Positions 58,901 through 64,000 of a stretch of DNA of 64,000 nt are shown piece after piece; position 1 is the stretch's first letter, and the number at the start of each line of letters is the position of its first letter. Below the pieces are notes generated by a model. The model was not told where the DNA came from. It did no database searches and was given only the letters and a program-made list of their open reading frames with translations. The DNA comes from Tricholoma matsutake (Eukaryota > Basidiomycota > Agaricomycetes > Agaricales > Tricholomataceae). Where the stretch lies: assembly GCA_026075535.2 (NCBI GenBank), contig AP026550.1:1922001-1986000 (forward strand), in the 5' to 3' direction. Position numbers and translations under genes: made by a program.

Positions 58901-61386
58901 TACATATGTAAACTACATTATTGAACTGAACCCGAGACTTGGTAGCTAGCTTAACATCAGTTCTGAGTGTCGATTTTAATGGGTTATGGCGGTTACGTGG
59001 GTCATGTGGGTCATATTAGGTTATACTGCATTACATATTTTTGTGACATAGAATGCGTGAACGACCAAGTCAGGGTGATCTGCAGCAGTCTGACCTGGCT
59101 TGAGCTCATCCTGGATCTCTGGCCAAGTGGGGTTTGCAGTCTGGGTCAGAAAGAGATCACCACCCTTGAAGTGGCAATTGATAGCCAACACATTCTGCAG
59201 AAGCTGCTGCATATGACGTGTGCTTCCTGCGAAAGAAGAAGGCAGGATGATCCTTTGACCGAGGGACTCTGTGTCTGCATCCATGTTTGCAGCTACAGCA
59301 TCTGCCAAGCCAATGTAGACTTCACCCCGAATGGCATCCTGATTCATCATGATGAAGCACAAGTGATCCTGCTCTGAAGTTGCCCATCCATTGCAAATGA
59401 ACTCCTGAAAGAGCTTTCCACTCAAGAAGATGTGCTGAGGCTCGATGGCAGGTGGTCGAGGGTGGAGACGATAGCCATAGAACTCTGATTTAGAAATATA
59501 TCTGTGTCTCCATGGACCATGTGGACCATCATCTTGATTGATGGCATTGACAGCTGCATATTTGATCTGAGGATGCCATTGGAGCTGGCCAGTAGGAAAC
59601 AGCAGGACATAGTGAAGTGCAGGATAGAGTGGATGCACATCAGTGATATGCTGAAGTGGGGGGCCATGCCTGCGGTAGAGAACAATATCATGTGTGCTCT
59701 CTGGCTGATCGCCATCTCCTGGAAGAATGACTGCGATCTCATTGTTGGTAGCATTAGGAAGATTGTAGCGGTGACGGTCACAGGTCTGGTCAAAGCGCAA
59801 AGCTATCTTGCACTGCTGATCTGGAGGCATGTTCCTGGTGAGCTCATGGGCCTGCCTGTACATCTGAACTGCAGGATGGCAGCAGTAAAGCATGTCCTGG
59901 AGGGTGACCAAAGTGTGGTGATCAAGCTGGGTATTCCAAGCGTTGGCCATCCGAAAGTTGACAGCATCAGCTGGATCATAAATGTACAGCTGAGCATATA
60001 CAGGAGGTTGACCATTGGGTGGAAGCAGAGAACTGGCCTTGTGAGAGAGCTCCCCATGCAACTTGAAGACATAAGGGCCTCTTCACTGGCATTGACAGAC
60101 TCATCCACTTTGTGACCAATAGAAGTCATGGCAAGGGCATTGTTGTAAGTGCAAATGTGGTCACAAAATGATTTGCTGATGTAGTCTTGAGCAGTAAGCA
60201 ACTGAAGAAGTTCAGGGGGAACAGGATGGAGAGGCGGCAGAATGATCTTTCCACTCAGACAGCATGTGCCAAACCTGGGATTTGCATTGGAAGATGCAGT
60301 CAAATGCTCAGACATCCAGTGCAAGGCATGGCAGTTAGGACATTGAACATCTATTCTTCCCATATGATGAACAGGCTAGTCAGGACTAAAAGGATGGCAT
60401 GCAGGAGGCAGGGGCATAGGAGGTGGAGGCAATGGCATCGGAGGTGGAGGTGGCAGTTGAATTATCATTTGCAGAGGTGAAGGAAACTGAATATGTAAGT
60501 GTCATTAGAATCCTCAAATTGAAGCATATTACAGCTATGTACTCACAGCAGGAGCATCTGGAATATGATCTATAACCCCGAGAGGAGGATCATTCACCAC
60601 TGGAACAGGAGGAGCTGGAGCAGGAGGAGCAAAAGCAGGAGGTTGAGCATGAGCCATAGGAACAGGAGGAGCAGGAACAGGAGGAGCAGGAACAGGAGGA
60701 GCAGGAACAGGCAGAGCAAAAACAAATGGAAGTGCAGGCTACAAACAATAGATTAGTTATCAATGTCATGCATAGCAATATTAGATTCTACATACAGGTG
60801 GAGGAGGAGCAGCAACAAAAGCAGCAACATCAACCACAGGAACAGGAGGAGCAGGAATGATAGGAGGAGCAACAGGAGGAGCAAACACAGGAGGAGCCCA
60901 AACCAAAGGAAGAGCAGGCTACAATCAATATATTAGTTATTAACATCATCCATTGTTATATTGAAATCAGCATACAGGTTGCAAAGGCACATCAACCACA
61001 GGAATGGGAGGAGCAGGAATGGGAGGAGCAGCCACTGGAGGATCAAAAACAGGAGGAGGAGCGAGTAGAGGAAGTGGGACCATTGGAAGACCTCTGCCCC
61101 TACCTCTGCCTCTTCCCCTTCCTCTTCCTCTACCTCTACCTTGCTGTAGAAGAGGAGGAAGTGCAGCTAGCTGCTGTGCCAAATGAGGAGGAAGATGGTG
61201 ATACTGAGGAGGAGGTGCAGGAGCAGCAAAAGGATCATTGTTGTGGATACCCATGTGAACATTAGGCAGTGGTAGTGCAGGTTGGGTAATGTGCATCATG
61301 CGAACATGATGTGGAGTTTGATGGCGAGCCAGACTCTCCAGAATCCTTTGGTCCCTTTCCATTGCTGTGCTGCAGCTTGGACCCAT
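55958..61386 (-). pseudogene. Helitron Rep-helicase with Pro-rich N-terminal exons (broken)
   Basis: Exons 60976-61386, 60796-60918, 60547-60738 and then 60486 downward; introns of 57, 57 and 60 nt. The N-terminal part is Pro/Ala-rich with an RGRG tract. In-frame TAG at 60376-60378 separates it from a zinc segment (CPNCHALHW), followed by the Helitron-like N domain (59021-60061), the HUH nuclease motif GLPHMHCIIFL with paired tyrosines in KYIYKYVYKG (58128-58754), and a PIF1-type helicase with GPGGTGKT (about 57225-57250), DEALMQ and SMSINKSQGQS, ending at TAA 55958-55960. Breaks: frameshifts near 60090 and 57315, TGA at 58128-58130, 56777-56779 and 56750-56752, and the insertion at 58821-59027. 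Intact, it would nick, unwind and roll out the element. Confidence 0.85.
58821..59027. mobile_element. 207-bp MITE-like insertion in the Helitron gene
   Basis: Flanked by GCATT at 58816-58820 and 59028-59032. Removing it and one copy restores the Helitron frame through KICNAIRKFPTYAK. The ends carry a short inverted ATAACCT (58821-58827 and about 59018-59024, the second offset by three bases). No coding capacity. Confidence 0.7.
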
Positions 61387-62050
61387 CGAGGAGTGTTGGG
61401 GGGAGATGGATCCCTGGAAAATGTGAGAAGTGAGACAAAAAAATCATATATATATACATACATGATAGCACACAGCACAATCAACAGCCAAGAAAAAGGT
61501 AAGAGGAGGGGGGACCACTTTTACAGCAGCAGAGATGGGAGATCCTTGCAGGAAGCAGTGAAATTGGTGCTAACAGTGGCAGTTGAAAGTGGAGCGACTT
61601 CCAAAAATGGAAGGGGAGGCAACTGCAAACTGGCCAGCCCAATCTCCCTGCACACTGTGCCCTGAGAGAGGTCCAAAAAGCAACTGGCAGACACTCCTTT
61701 TGTTGAAAAAAGAGAAGCCAGGGAGGTAGGACTTCACAGAGCTTCACCTTGAACTACTGATTCCCCAAGAATGCAACAGCACCCCCACTGGAAAAGAGCC
61801 CAGGAAAAGAGAGAGATACAGATACAGCAGCTGTATATATAGTAGCTAAGAAAAGAGTGTGTGAAGAAAGTTTGACAGAGATGGCCAGGTGATGAGCTGG
61901 CATGCTGACCAATATACACAAAAATTCCCACAACCTTGAGATTCCCATCCCCCAAAAAACTCCCATGGAAAGCTGAAATTCCCAGTCTGCCAAAAAAGTC
62001 TCACAACCCCAAATGTAGCTTGTCACCTGACCATTCTCCCTTTATTATGG

Positions 62051-62095
62051 ACAAGTTTAGGAATGTGCCTCCGGCACGCGTTAAGTTTTTATATA
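62051..62095 (-). repeat. Second Helitron-type 3' terminus
   Basis: Identical to 55853-55897 including the hairpin (62065-62077) and CTAA. The sequence to its right also shares a word of about 30 bases (near 62870-62899) with 55935-55970, so it belongs to a related element extending beyond the window, split by inserted repeat sequence. Confidence 0.55.
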
Positions 62096-62144
62096 CATTT
62101 TCTTCATTCAGGCTGACTGTGGCATGGGCTAGCTCATGTGTACA

Positions 62145-62332
62145 TGACTCAATGCTTAATCCTACTACAGGTTCACAATTTGTCAGTTGACTTTGGACCT
62201 TTGGCCCAAAGTCAATGTGGGGGGTTTGTTGTATCTTCTGACTCAATGCTTAATCCTACTACAGGTTCACAATTCTTCAGTTGACTTTGGACCTTTGGCC
62301 CAAAGTCAATGTGGGGGGTTTGTTGTATCTCC
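62145..62332. repeat. Tandem repeat, two 94-bp units
   Basis: Units at 62145-62238 and 62239-62332 are nearly identical and start TGACTCAATGCTTAATCC. Each holds the palindromic pair TTGACTTTGG and CCCAAAGTCAA. Partial copies recur at about 62527-62590, 62605-62690 and 62913-62955, separated by C-rich low-complexity sequence. Confidence 0.85.
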
Positions 62333-62959
62333 TCATCCCCCCCCTCTGCTTCACCCCATCCCCATCAGTCCTCCCCATGTCCTCATCCCCCCCCTCCTCT
62401 TCAGTCCATCCCCCTCTCCCCATCACCACAGCTCCATCAACTCCCCCCTCCCCCTCTGCATCTTTGTCATGGAATTTGTTTGCATTGCTTGCTCAGCCTG
62501 ACTCCAGATGGGCCAGGTCATGTGTATATGACTCAATGCTTGATCCTACTACAGGTACACAATTTTTATGTTGACTTTGGGTCAAAGTGAAGTCCTGTAT
62601 ATATTATGCAATGTTGAATCCAATATGGGTTGACAATTCTTCAGTTGACTTGGGACCTTTGGCCCCAAGTCAACATGGGGGGGGGGGCTGTTGCTCTCTT
62701 ACTACTCTCCCCATTCCCATTCCCCCCTCCTCAACACTCCATGTCCATCACCCCATCACCCCATCCCTATCTGCTCATTCCCCCCCTTTCCTCTTGACCC
62801 CATCCCCCTCTCTCCATGTCCCATCACATCATCCCTATCACATCATCCCCTCCTCTTCACCCCATCTATATTTTCTATATACATTAATGTAATAGTACTG
62901 CCAGGTTGCATGTACATGACTCAATGTTTAATCCTACTACAGGTACACAATTACTCTTA

Positions 62960-64000
62960 CTGACTATTCTCATAATCAATTTATTTTTTACTGACTTGAG
63001 TTAATAATATAATTACTACTTGTAATGAACTCATTTCTAATTGTTAGTGACTTTACATTTTAATTCACTTGTAAAAAGAATTTACTTTTTTATAGTGATT
63101 GTAATTTACTCACTCATTTGTTATCAAGTTGAGTTTCTTGTGAATATAATGACTTTACCTGACATTGCTCCATAATGAATTCAATTTCAACTGACTTGAC
63201 TTTGTAATGAACTCAGCCTTTATCTGACATCACTCTGTAATGAATTTAATTTCAACTGACTTGAGTTTGTAATGAACTCCATTTGTTATGAACCTGACTT
63301 TCTTAATGGACTTTTAATTGACAATGAATTTTGTTTGAAATTGACTTGACTTTGTAATGAACTCATTTCAACAGCTTCTTGCTTTATTTTGAAGCTCACT
63401 TCTTTCGTGGCTGATTACTTGCAGTTCCTTTAGTTGACAGTAGTGAATTTAATTTCACATTGACTTGACTTTGTAATGAACTCATTTCTTATGAACTTGA
63501 CTTTCTCGTGAATGTAATGACTTTTAGTTTACAATGAATTTACCCCCTCTCACTCTACCCATCACCCTCACCTCTGCTCTCACTGTTTGCCTTACTCTCC
63601 CCCTCCCCCCTCACTAATTACTACTTGTAATGAACTCATTTGTAATTGTTAGTGACATTACATTTTAATTCAGTTGTAAAAAGAATTTACTTTACTTTTT
63701 ATGGAGTTTGATTGTAATTTATTCACTGATTTCTTATCAAGTTGACTTTCTTGTGAACATAATGACTTTAACTGACATTGCTCCATAATGAATTTAATAT
63801 TGACTTGACTTTATAATGAACTCATATCTTATGAACTGGACTTGCTCGTGAACATAATGACTGATAATTGACAAAGAATTTAATTTCAAATTGACTTGAC
63901 TTTGTAATGAACTCAATTCAACTTTTGATTCACAGCTTCTTGCTTTATTTCGAAGCTCACTTCTTTCATGGGTAATCAGATTACTTGCAGTTTCTTTAGT
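62960..64000. repeat. Satellite-like array of TTGACTTTGTAATGAACTC units
   Basis: A short unit near TTGACTTTGTAATGAACTC recurs at least six times (about 63195, 63260, 63345, 63465, 63800, 63895). On a larger scale 63011-63432 is repeated at 63616-64000 with an offset of about 560-605 bp. No gene; continues past the window. Confidence 0.7.

Larger units (their letters stand above)
55853..62050 (-). mobile_element. Autonomous-type Helitron, decayed
   Basis: Minus-strand element from an undefined 5' end at or before 62050 to the hairpin and CTAA near 55859. It encodes one long Rep-helicase with an unusual Pro-rich spliced N-terminal region. It carries a 207-bp insertion, two frameshifts, three TGA stops and one TAG. 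It lies directly beside a second Helitron-type 3' end, suggesting tandem insertion. Confidence 0.7.

Noticed and set aside
63011..64000. CRISPR-like array at the right edge
   Set aside because: Units vary in length and sequence, there are no uniform spacers, and the genome is eukaryotic; it is a satellite-like array.

Overview
The window looks like a piece of a basidiomycete (probably Agaricomycete) nuclear genome. The evidence is the many 45-65 nt GT-AG introns with CTRAY-like branch points, host genes of fungal type (ATP synthase subunit b, heat-shock factor, a DUF6533-type membrane protein, Ser/Thr-rich surface proteins), and the transposon set: a LINE with RNase H, chromodomain Ty3/gypsy elements, and a Rep-helicase Helitron. 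The species cannot be named from the sequence.

Layout. 1-625: 5' part of a WD40 gene on the minus strand, cut by the window edge. 1305-1735: a small spliced secreted-protein gene. 1997-3152: a hAT-like non-autonomous element. 5373-17656: a full-length LINE on the minus strand, split by a complete gypsy element (gypsy-1, 11076-17122). 17666-19004: AT-rich sequence with a MITE-like hairpin. 19005-28826: a three-deep nest in which gypsy-2 (20108-26154, plus) sits in gypsy-3 (minus), which sits in the integrase region of an older minus-strand gypsy remnant. 28834-30892: a segment bounded by inverted repeats, with a low-complexity exon-like cassette and a tRNA-like SINE. 30893-33115: a second old gypsy remnant holding a 548-bp solo LTR.

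From 34124 to 55062 is a host gene island: a coiled-coil gene resembling INO80 subunit F (minus), ATP4 (minus), an HSF transcription factor (plus), a secreted Ser/Thr-rich protein (plus), a single-pass membrane protein (plus) and a DUF6533-like multi-pass protein (plus). From about 55310 to the right edge the sequence is mobile again: a 5'-truncated LINE tail, a minus-strand Helitron whose Rep-helicase gene is broken by a 207-bp insertion, and a second Helitron-type terminus followed by tandem repeats.

The most informative overall signal is mutational. Nearly every premature stop in the LINE, gypsy-1, gypsy-2 and the Helitron is a TGA where a CGA arginine codon is expected, as if CpG sites in repeats are methylated and mutated. 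Gypsy-1 and gypsy-2 share two such stops but are separate insertions with different target duplications, so a damaged lineage appears to have kept moving. All three related gypsy copies also show a 10-nt match between the LTR and the primer-binding site, which suggests Tf1-type self-priming.
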